Of a stretch of DNA of 64,000 bases, positions 55,911 to 64,000 are shown one piece after another; position 1 is the stretch's first letter, and the number at the start of each line of letters is the position of its first letter. A program made the position numbers and the translations under genes. The DNA is from Anaeromyxobacter terrae (GTDB taxonomy: Bacteria; Myxococcota; Myxococcia; Myxococcales; Anaeromyxobacteraceae): positions 58,320 to 122,319 of the forward strand of contig NZ_JALCYY010000010.1 in the NCBI RefSeq assembly GCF_022690685.1, written 5' to 3'. Below the pieces are notes generated by a model. That model made no database searches and was not told the origin of the DNA. It saw nothing but the letters and a program-made list of their open reading frames with translations.

Positions 55911-57578
55911 GTGCCACGCCGCGGCTCGCCCTCGCCCGTCGCCGCGGCCGCCGCGGAGGAGCTGAAGGCGCGTCGCGAGGAGATCCTGCGCGCGTGGGAG
56001 GCCGCGGTGCGCGCGCTCCCGGGCGCGCGCAAGCTCGACCGCGCCGCCCTGCGAGACGACACCCCGTCGATCCTGGATCGCGTGGCCGCGGACCTCACCG
56101 GCGGCGCGCCGGCCGGGGATCCCCGCGGCCACGCCCGCCACCGCGTCGCGCAGGGCGTGGACGTCGAGACGGTGATCGCGGAGCTGTCCGTGCTCCGCGG
56201 CTGCGTCACGCGCGTCTGGGCGGAGGCCGGCGCGCTCGCCGTCGAGCCGCTCGCGGCGCTGGAGCGGGCGCTGCACGAGGCCGTCGTCGAGGCTGCGCGG
56301 ACCGCTGCGGAGGCGCGGGAGCGCTTCTTCTCCACTCGCGCGCGGGAGCTCGCGCTGCTCTCGCGCGTGAGCGACGAGCTCGCCGCGGAGCCGGAGCTCT
56401 GCGCCCGGCTCGAGCGGGCGACGGAGCTCGCGGTGCCCGATTTCGCGGACTGGTGCGCCCTCGTGCTGCTCGCGCCGGGGGCGCGGCTCGAGCGCATCGC
56501 CGTGTACACGGCCGATCCCGATCGGCGCGCGCTCGCCCGCGAGGTGCTCGAGCGGTACCCGATCGACCTCGAGGCGCCCCGGGGGCTCGGGCGCGTGCTG
56601 CGGGAGGGCACGACGGAGCTCGTGGAGGACGCGGATCCCCAGTTCCCGGAGCGCGTCGCCGCCAGCGCGGAAGCTCGAGCGATGCTCGAGCGGCTCGGCA
56701 TCCGCTCCTACCTCGCGGTGCCGCTGCGCGGCCCCGCGGGGGGCATGGGCGCGTTCGCCTTCGGGATGTCGACCTCGGGCCGGCGCTTCGACGAGCGCTC
56801 GGTACCGATCGCCGTCGAGCTGGCCCGGCGCGCGGCCCTCGCCATCGAGAACGCCCGCCTCCTCGAGGCGGCGCGCCGCGAGGCGCGCGCGCGAGAGCAG
56901 ATCCTCGCCGTCGTCTCGCACGATCTCCGGACGCCGCTCTCCGCGATCAGCATGGGGGCCCACCGGCTGAAGGTCATCGCCGCCAGCGCGTCCGCGGAGG
57001 CGGTGCGATCGATCGCCGAGGTCGTCCGCCGCTCCGCGGGCCGCATGGAGCGGCTCATCGGCGATCTGCTCGACGTCGCGGCCGTGCAGGCAGGGCGCCT
57101 CTCCGTCGCGCCGGCGCCCCAGCGCCCCGGCGAGCTCGTCCGGGAGGCGGTCGACTCCATGCACGCCGTCGTTCGCGAGCACGGGGTGGAGCTCGACGTC
57201 GACGCCGCTCCGGACCTCCCGCTCGTCCGCGCGGACCACGATCGGATCCTCCAGGTGCTCGGGAACCTCGTCTCGAACGCGGTGAAGGTGACGCGCGCCG
57301 GCGGCCGGATCGGCGTCCGAGCCGACGCGCACGGAGCGGCGGTCCGGTTCGCGGTCGTGGACACCGGGCCGGGCATCGCCCCGGACGAGCTCGAGGAGAT
57401 CTTCGAGCCCTACCGCCGCGGCGCCGACGCGGCCTACCGCGGCACCGGGCTCGGGCTCGCGATCGCGCGCGCGATCGTGGAGGCGCACGGCGGGAGCATC
57501 GGAGTCGAGAGCCTGCCCGGCGCGGGGAGCACCTTCTGGTTCACGCTGCCGGTGGCGGACCCGCCGGCCGCCGCGTGA
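55911..57578 (+). CDS. Cytoplasmic sensor histidine kinase with RsbRD-like, GAF, HisKA and HATPase domains
   Basis: 555 residues from GTG 55911. No membrane segment. The N-terminal ~15-140 is an RsbRD_N-like helical domain (LKARREEILRAWEAAV, VETVIAELSVLRG). A GAF domain spans ~165-310. HisKA has His ~337 in ILAVVSHDLRTPLSAI. The ATPase has NLVSNAVKVT, VVDTGPGIAPDELEEIFEPY and GTGLGLAIARAIVEAHGG. No receiver domain and no adjacent response regulator. It starts 4 bp after the SDR-like gene, in the same run as the photolyase. Confidence 0.9.
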   Translation: MPRRGSPSPVAAAAAEELKARREEILRAWEAAVRALPGARKLDRAALRDDTPSILDRVAADLTGGAPAGDPRGHARHRVAQGVDVETVIAELSVLRGCVTRVWAEAGALAVEPLAALERALHEAVVEAARTAAEARERFFSTRARELALLSRVSDELAAEPELCARLERATELAVPDFADWCALVLLAPGARLERIAVYTADPDRRALAREVLERYPIDLEAPRGLGRVLREGTTELVEDADPQFPERVAASAEARAMLERLGIRSYLAVPLRGPAGGMGAFAFGMSTSGRRFDERSVPIAVELARRAALAIENARLLEAARREARAREQILAVVSHDLRTPLSAISMGAHRLKVIAASASAEAVRSIAEVVRRSAGRMERLIGDLLDVAAVQAGRLSVAPAPQRPGELVREAVDSMHAVVREHGVELDVDAAPDLPLVRADHDRILQVLGNLVSNAVKVTRAGGRIGVRADAHGAAVRFAVVDTGPGIAPDELEEIFEPYRRGADAAYRGTGLGLAIARAIVEAHGGSIGVESLPGAGSTFWFTLPVADPPAAA

Positions 57579-57582
57579 CCCA

Positions 57583-58224
57583 TCAGACGGGAGGCGCGAG
57601 CGAGGCGACGAGGACGCTCCACGTCGCGTGGCTCACGATCGCGGGCACGAGGCTCCCGCGCCACGCGGCGAGCGCGCCCCAGAGCGCGTAGGTGGGGAGG
57701 GTCGCGAGCGCCAGGAACGGCTCGCCGCTCGCGAGCGCGACGGCGACCGCGAGCGCCGTCGCGAGCGCCACCGCCCGCCTCGCGCCGAGGCGCTCGGCGA
57801 GCCGGGCCTGCACGACGCCCCGCCAGAACAGCTCCTCGGCGGGTGCGATGAGCAGCGCGAGCGCGAGCGCGGGGAAGAGCGCGCGGGTCTCGAACCGGAC
57901 GTACATCTCGACCATCGGCCGGCAGAGCGCGTCGGAGAGCCCGCCGCACGTCACCCACAGGAACGCGCGCGTGAGCCCGTACAGCGCGGCGCCGGTCCCG
58001 AGCCCGAGCGCGACGTCCGCGGCGCCGGGTCGCAGCCGCGCGAAGAGGCCGGGCGGGGCGGCGGTCGCGGAGAGGGCGATCCAGGCGACGCTGAACGGCA
58101 CCGCGATCGCGAAGAACTCGGGCGGGCTCCGGGCGACGAGCCCCGTCCACAGCGCGGTCGCCCCGGCCGCGGCGATCACGTACCGGGGGCGCGGCGACGT
58201 CGCTCGCTCCGTGCTATGGGACAC
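57583..58224 (-). CDS. CPBP family intramembrane metalloprotease (Abi/CAAX-like)
   Basis: 213 residues, multi-pass membrane protein. The CPBP motifs are EELFWRGVVQARLAERLG (motif 1, glutamates and arginine), a further helix with TLPTYALWGALAAWRG, and the closing helix IVSHATWSVLV (motif His). It may process peptides or act as a prenyl-protein protease; no substrate gene is adjacent. ATG 58224 lies 48 bp upstream of the divergent aldehyde dehydrogenase gene. Convergent with the sensor kinase (4-bp gap). Confidence 0.88.
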   Translation of the reverse strand: MSHSTERATSPRPRYVIAAAGATALWTGLVARSPPEFFAIAVPFSVAWIALSATAAPPGLFARLRPGAADVALGLGTGAALYGLTRAFLWVTCGGLSDALCRPMVEMYVRFETRALFPALALALLIAPAEELFWRGVVQARLAERLGARRAVALATALAVAVALASGEPFLALATLPTYALWGALAAWRGSLVPAIVSHATWSVLVASLAPPV

Positions 58225-58272
58225 GCACCGACATTACCGCCGAAGTTCGACGCGCGGAAAGGAAGGGACCTC

Positions 58273-59682
58273 ATGGCCACGATGTCGTCCGTGAACCCCG
58301 CCACCGGCGAGGTGCTCGCCCGCTTCGACGAGCTCACCGACGCCGAGCTCGAGGCGAAGCTCGCGCGCGCGGCCGGCACCTTCGCGAGCTGGCGCCGCCG
58401 GCCGTTCGCGGAGCGCGCGGCGCTCATGAGCCGCGCGGCCGACGTGCTCGACGGCCGCAAGGATCACTGGGCGCGGACGATGACGCTCGAGATGGGCAAG
58501 ACGCTCCGCTCGGCCGTGGGCGAGGCGGAGAAGTGCGCCTGGGTCTGCCGCTACTACGCGGAGAACGCGGAGCGCTTCCTCGCCGACGAGGAGGTGAAGG
58601 CCTCCGCGAGCCGGTCGTTCATCCGCTTCCTCCCGATGGGCCCCGTCCTGGCGGTCATGCCCTGGAACTTCCCGTTCTGGCAGGTCTTCCGCTTCGCCGC
58701 GCCCGCGCTCATGGCCGGCAACGTGGGGCTCCTCAAGCACGCCTCGAACGTGCCGCAGTGCTCCCTCGCGATCGAGGAGGTCTTCCGCGACGCCGGCTTC
58801 CCGGAGGGCGCGTTCCAGGCGCTCCTCGTCGGCTCCTCCCGCGTGGCGCGCATCCTCGAGGACGACCGCGTCGCGGCCGCGACGCTGACCGGCAGCGAGG
58901 CGGCGGGCGCGGCCGTCGCCTCCACCGCGGGGCGCGTCATCAAGAAGACCGTGCTCGAGCTCGGTGGGAGCGATCCGTTCGTGGTGATGCCGAGCGCGAA
59001 CCTCGATCACGCCGTGGCGACCGCCGTGACCGCGCGGACGATCAACAACGGCCAGTCCTGCATCGCCGCGAAGCGCTTCATCGTCCACGACGCGATCTAC
59101 GACCGGTTCGAGCAGGCGTTCGTCGCGCGCATGGCGGAGCTCACGGTGGGCGATCCGATGGATCCGGCGACGGACGTCGGGCCGCTCTCGAGCATGGCCG
59201 AGCGCGACAAGCTCGTCACGCAGGTTGCGGCGGCGGTCAAGGCCGGCGCGCGCGTGCTCGTCGGCGGTGCCCCCCTCGCGCGCAAGGGCGCCTACTACCC
59301 GCCCACCGTCCTGCGGGGCATCCCGTCGTCGTCGCCCGCCTACCGCGAGGAGATCTTCGGCCCCGTCGCGGCGCTGTACCGCGTCCGCAGCGTGGACGAG
59401 GCGATCGCGGTCGCGAACGACGTCCCGTTCGGCCTCGGCTCGAGCGTCTGGACGAACGACGCCGCGGAGCGGCAACGCTTCATCGACGACCTCGCCGCGG
59501 GCGCCACGTTCGTGAACGCGATGGTCGCCTCCGATCCACGCCTTCCCTTCGGCGGCGTGAAGCGCTCCGGCTACGGCCGCGAGCTCGCGAGGGAGGGGAT
59601 CCGCGAGTTCGTGAACGTGAAGACGGTGGTGGTGCAGGAGGATCCGGCGCGCCCGGCCTCGAGCGGGGAGGCGATGGAGTAG
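58273..59682 (+). CDS. NAD(P)-dependent succinate-semialdehyde dehydrogenase-like aldehyde dehydrogenase
   Basis: 469 residues of the ALDH superfamily: MPWNFPFWQVFRFAAPALMAGN, catalytic Glu in VLELGGSDPFVV, catalytic Cys in NNGQSCIAAKRF, and EEIFGPVAALYRV. The short N-terminus (SSVNPATGEVLARFDEL) and FMAxNxLLLKHASN-like segment (GNVGLLKHASNVPQC) fit the GabD/Sad (YneI) group that oxidises succinate semialdehyde. The substrate is inferred. The start is ATG 58273 after GGAAGGGACC. Confidence 0.9.
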   Translation: MATMSSVNPATGEVLARFDELTDAELEAKLARAAGTFASWRRRPFAERAALMSRAADVLDGRKDHWARTMTLEMGKTLRSAVGEAEKCAWVCRYYAENAERFLADEEVKASASRSFIRFLPMGPVLAVMPWNFPFWQVFRFAAPALMAGNVGLLKHASNVPQCSLAIEEVFRDAGFPEGAFQALLVGSSRVARILEDDRVAAATLTGSEAAGAAVASTAGRVIKKTVLELGGSDPFVVMPSANLDHAVATAVTARTINNGQSCIAAKRFIVHDAIYDRFEQAFVARMAELTVGDPMDPATDVGPLSSMAERDKLVTQVAAAVKAGARVLVGGAPLARKGAYYPPTVLRGIPSSSPAYREEIFGPVAALYRVRSVDEAIAVANDVPFGLGSSVWTNDAAERQRFIDDLAAGATFVNAMVASDPRLPFGGVKRSGYGRELAREGIREFVNVKTVVVQEDPARPASSGEAME

Positions 59683-59697
59683 GCCGCTCCCGGCGGC

Positions 59698-60039
59698 TCA
59701 CCCGTCCTCGGCCGTCCCCACGATCCGGAACACCGGCGGATCTATGCGGGTGCTGCGGCACCTCGGGCAGGCCCCGGGGCGCGTGAGGCGCGACCGGTCC
59801 TGGAACGTGTAGCCGCACGCGACGCAGGTCGCGGGCTCGACGACGAGCTTCTCTCCGCGGTGCTCGAGCGAGCGCGCCAGGTGGGTGAGGTGCTCGGCGA
59901 CGTCCTTCTCCCGCAGGCCCACGTCGGCCGAGAGCTCCTTCGCGGTCGCGGGCCCGGCGCGGAGCGCGCGGCGGAGCGCGTCGCGGAGGGTCTGGGCGCG
60001 AGGAGGGGGGCCGGAGGGGGGGATCGGGTCGCGGGGCAT
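59698..60039 (-). CDS. Small HTH plus zinc-ribbon transcriptional regulator-like protein
   Basis: 113 residues from ATG 60039. The N-terminal part is a winged helix (LRDALRRALRAGPATAKELSADVG...EKDVAEHLTHLARSL). The C-terminal zinc ribbon has CVACGYTF...RPGACPRCRSTRI, i.e. two CxxC knuckles. It resembles archaeal/bacterial predicted transcription regulators with an HTH and a rubredoxin-like ribbon. It faces the aldehyde dehydrogenase gene tail to tail (15-bp gap). A perfect palindrome lies 48 bp upstream of its start. Confidence 0.75.
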   Translation of the reverse strand: MPRDPIPPSGPPPRAQTLRDALRRALRAGPATAKELSADVGLREKDVAEHLTHLARSLEHRGEKLVVEPATCVACGYTFQDRSRLTRPGACPRCRSTRIDPPVFRIVGTAEDG

Positions 60040-60086
60040 GGCGGATCGCGAGCGTAGCGCGGGTCGGGGTCCTCCCTCGACTCCGC

Positions 60087-60106
60087 GTCTCGGCTGACGC
60101 CGAGAC
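60087..60106. promoter_or_regulatory. Perfect palindrome upstream of the HTH/zinc-ribbon gene
   Basis: GTCTCGGC (60087-60094), TGAC, GCCGAGAC (60099-60106). The 8-bp arms are perfect. It lies between the small regulator gene and the repeat array, so it may be the regulator's operator or a terminator for transcription arriving from the AidB-like gene. No T-tract on either side. Confidence 0.4.
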
Positions 60107-60130
60107 ACTACGCTCGGGATGAGCGGACTT

Positions 60131-60260
60131 TCGAGGTCGAGGTCGGGGTCGGGGTCGAGGTCGGGGTCGGGGTCGGGGTCGAGGTCGAGGTCGAGGTCGG
60201 GGTCGAGGTCGGGGTCGGGGTCGGGGTCGAGTTCGAGTTCGAGGTCGAGGTCGAGGTCGC
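60131..60260 (+). repeat. GGTCGG/GGTCGA hexanucleotide array 3
   Basis: About 130 bp of the same GGTCGR hexamers as at 7097, with a few GTTCGA variants near 60231-60240. It lies 5 bp beyond the stop codon of the AidB-like gene, which is read from the opposite strand. Confidence 0.93.
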
Positions 60261-60265
60261 GCCGC

Positions 60266-61945
<1,680 letters not shown>

Positions 61946-62062
61946 GGTGACCGCTCTCTAACGCGCGGGACACGCGCAGGCGCGCGCCGCACGGGCGTCG
62001 GGAGGTGCAGCCCGTTCAGGACAGCGGGTCGTCTCGCGGACCTGATAATCCTCCCGGAGGTG

Positions 62063-63964
62063 GTGCCGCGCTTCTCCAGCAACCCGTCGGATCCGCAGGC
62101 GCAGCGCCTCGCGCGCTTCGAGGAGCTGCACGCGCTCGGCGTGGCGCTCGCGGGGGCGGTCACGCGGGAGGACGTCGCTGCGATCGTGCTGGAGCGGGCG
62201 CTCACGCTCGTCGGGGCCCGCGCGGTGTCCCTCTTCCTGGAGCGCGAGCCGGGGGTGCTCGAGCTCGTCCGCTCGGTCGGCCTCTCGGAGCGCTTTCGCG
62301 ACCGGTACCGGCTCATCGGCCCGGACACGGCCGTGCCGCAGACCGATGCGTTTCGCACCGGCGAGCCCGTGTGGCTGCGCGATCCGGCGGAGATCGCGGC
62401 CCGCTACCCGGCGGCGGCGGACCTCGCGGCGGAGGAGGGGGATCGCGCCTGGGCGGCGGTCCCGCTCGTGCTGGACCGCCGGCGGGGCGCGATCGGGATC
62501 CGGTTCCCGCAGCCCCGCGCCTTCGACGCGGAGGAGCGCGCGCTCATCGAGTCGGCGACGCGGCAGTGCGCGCAGGCGCTCGACCGGGCGCGCCTGTACG
62601 ACGCCCAGCGGCAGCTCACCGAGCGCATCGCGCGGCTGCAGCGCGCGACGGCGGAGCTGTCGGCCGCCGTGACGCCGGAGGAGGTCGGGGCGATCGCCTT
62701 GCGCGAGCTCATCTCGGTCGGCGCTCGCGGCGGGGCGGTGCTCCACCGCGGCGCGACGGGCGACCTCGAGCTCGTCGTCGCGCACGGCGTCGCCGGCGCG
62801 GCGCTCGCGCGCGTGGCGGCGCCGCCGCCGGAGGGCACGCCGCCCTGGATCGCGGGGCGCGAGGCGATCACGTCGGCGGCGCCCGCGCTCGGGGCTGCGC
62901 TCGATCCCGCGGGGGATCCGTGGCTGGCGGTGCCGCTCCGGGTCGAGGGGCGCGACGTCGGCGTCATCGTCCTCGCGATCGATCTCGCCCGGCCCGCGGG
63001 TGAGGAGGCCCGCGGCGACGCCCTGGCGCTCGTGCAGGCGTGCGCGCAGGCGCTCGAGCGCGCGCGGCTCTTCGACGCCCAGCGCCGGCTGGCCGCGCGG
63101 CTCGCGCGCGTGCAGTCCACCGCGGCGGCCCTGTCCGGCGCGGCGACGGCGGGCGACGTCGCCGAGATCGCGGCGGGGTCCATGGCCGTCATCGGCGCGT
63201 CGGGCGCCGAGCTCCACGCCCTCGACCGCGCCGATCGGCTCACGCTCGTGCCGCGCGACGGCGGGCCGCGCACGGCCCGTTCGCTCGACGCCCCCACGCT
63301 CGCGGGCGAGGTGGTGCGCACCGGGCGCGCGGTGTGGCTCTCGTCCCGCGCCGAGCTCGAGGCGCGCTTCCCCGCGGAGGCCGCCGATCCGGGGCGCCAG
63401 GAGCAGGGCGCCTGGGCGGCGGTGCCGCTGCTCGCGTCGGGCGAGACCCTCGGGGCGCTGACGGTGACGTTCCCGGACGAGCGGCCGATCGACGAGGACG
63501 ACCGCGCGTTCGTGCGGCTCGTCGCGGCGCCCTGCGCGGAGGCGCTCGCGCGGGCGCGGCTCTACGAGGCGGTGGCGAGGAGCCGGCTCGAGACGGAGTG
63601 GAACGCGGGGGTGCTCGACGCCCTGTTCGGCGCGACCCCGGTGGCGCTCGCGCTGTTCGACCGCGAGATGCGCTACACGCGCGTGAACGCGCGCCTCGAA
63701 GCGTTGAACGGCGTCCCCGCGGCCGCGCACCTCGGCAAGACGCCGCTCGAGGTGTTGCCGGGCCTCCCCGGAGAGCAGCTCGCGCACAGGTTCAGGACCG
63801 TGCTCGAGACGGGTCGGGCGATGGACTCGGTGTCGCTGGGGGAGACGCCCGCCGCGCCCGGCACGACCCGTCGCTGGCGGGAGAGCTGGTTTCCGGTCCG
63901 CGTCGGCGGCGCGATCGTGGGGGTGGGCGTCCTCGTGGTCGAGGAGCCGCTGCGCGACGGGTGA
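62063..63964 (+). CDS. Triple-GAF plus PAS sensor protein without a visible output domain
   Basis: About 633 residues from GTG 62063 (or 62060; GGAGG just upstream). Three GAF domains repeat with linkers of the type ALDRARLYDAQRQL (after GAF1, ~residue 180), ALERARLFDAQRRL (GAF2, ~340) and ALARARLYEAVARS (GAF3, ~505). A PAS domain follows (VLDALFGATPVALALFDREMRYTRVN) and the frame ends with TGA at 63964 just after VLVVEEPLRDG. No kinase, cyclase or HTH domain is encoded. A partner kinase may lie beyond the window. No membrane segment. Confidence 0.85.
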   Translation: MPRFSSNPSDPQAQRLARFEELHALGVALAGAVTREDVAAIVLERALTLVGARAVSLFLEREPGVLELVRSVGLSERFRDRYRLIGPDTAVPQTDAFRTGEPVWLRDPAEIAARYPAAADLAAEEGDRAWAAVPLVLDRRRGAIGIRFPQPRAFDAEERALIESATRQCAQALDRARLYDAQRQLTERIARLQRATAELSAAVTPEEVGAIALRELISVGARGGAVLHRGATGDLELVVAHGVAGAALARVAAPPPEGTPPWIAGREAITSAAPALGAALDPAGDPWLAVPLRVEGRDVGVIVLAIDLARPAGEEARGDALALVQACAQALERARLFDAQRRLAARLARVQSTAAALSGAATAGDVAEIAAGSMAVIGASGAELHALDRADRLTLVPRDGGPRTARSLDAPTLAGEVVRTGRAVWLSSRAELEARFPAEAADPGRQEQGAWAAVPLLASGETLGALTVTFPDERPIDEDDRAFVRLVAAPCAEALARARLYEAVARSRLETEWNAGVLDALFGATPVALALFDREMRYTRVNARLEALNGVPAAAHLGKTPLEVLPGLPGEQLAHRFRTVLETGRAMDSVSLGETPAAPGTTRRWRESWFPVRVGGAIVGVGVLVVEEPLRDG

Positions 63965-64000
63965 GACGGAACGAGGAAGGGAGGGGGGGCCGCGGCCCGG

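Overview
The window is very GC-rich DNA (well above 70% by eye) with dense, short-spaced genes, many GTG starts and frequent GTGA stop/start overlaps. Together with a selenocysteine formate dehydrogenase, a compact nif cluster, sigma-54 enhancer-binding proteins and many GAF/PAS sensor proteins, it looks like a chromosome segment of a myxobacterium of the Anaeromyxobacter type. This assignment rests on gene content and my memory of that genus, not on a database search.

Layout. (1) 1-7.1 kb: the end of a sigma-54 activator gene, then a formate dehydrogenase-N operon behind a sigma-54 promoter with palindromic upstream sites. The catalytic subunit has an in-frame TGA with a SECIS hairpin. The iron-sulfur subunit is fused to an NrfD/HybB-like membrane subunit, and fdhE follows. 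(2) 7.1-12.4 kb: a GGTCGR hexanucleotide array, a WecG/TagA-type glycosyltransferase, a PQQ-type sugar dehydrogenase lipoprotein and a secreted M6 metalloprotease. (3) 12.6-26.0 kb: nitrogen fixation. draG and draT are convergent, followed by nifA, a GNAT gene and nifH-D-K-(E::N)-X-fdxB-B-W. Sigma-54 sites precede nifH, probably nifA and possibly draG. (4) 26.0-32.0 kb: a putative selenium-oxyanion region with yedF, a second GGTCGR array and an ABC transporter. Its ATPase is fused to a LysR-type effector domain and its permease is a tandem double permease; a 12-codon ORF precedes the binding-protein gene.

(5) 32.0-36.2 kb: an aldo/keto reductase, small exported proteins and a large hybrid histidine kinase. 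(6) About 36.2-42.0 kb: an accessory segment with visibly lower GC. It holds two decayed genes (one a serine recombinase), a 3' tRNA-Gly-like fragment with a terminator, a small membrane protein, a HEPN-like protein, a trypsin-like protease lipoprotein and a second large alpha-helical protein. (7) 42.0-48.5 kb: a DUF72 gene and a DUF2760/Hsp70/Hsp70-DUF3731 operon. (8) 48.7-64 kb: trehalose synthesis (OtsA-OtsB fusion), a YihY-type membrane protein, a DUF523-DUF1722 protein, a class II photolyase, an NAD(P)-binding protein, a sensor kinase, a CPBP protease, an aldehyde dehydrogenase, a zinc-ribbon regulator, a third GGTCGR array, an AidB-like acyl-CoA dehydrogenase and a triple-GAF sensor.

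How they fit. The nif block makes the nitrogenase, its P-cluster/FeMo-co scaffold proteins and a NifH ADP-ribosylation switch. nifU, nifS, nifV and nifZ are not in this window. Selenium links two regions: the formate dehydrogenase needs selenocysteine, and the transporter plus YedF could supply selenium. The most unusual single item is the ABC ATPase carrying a LysR-type ligand-sensing domain with no DNA-binding domain.
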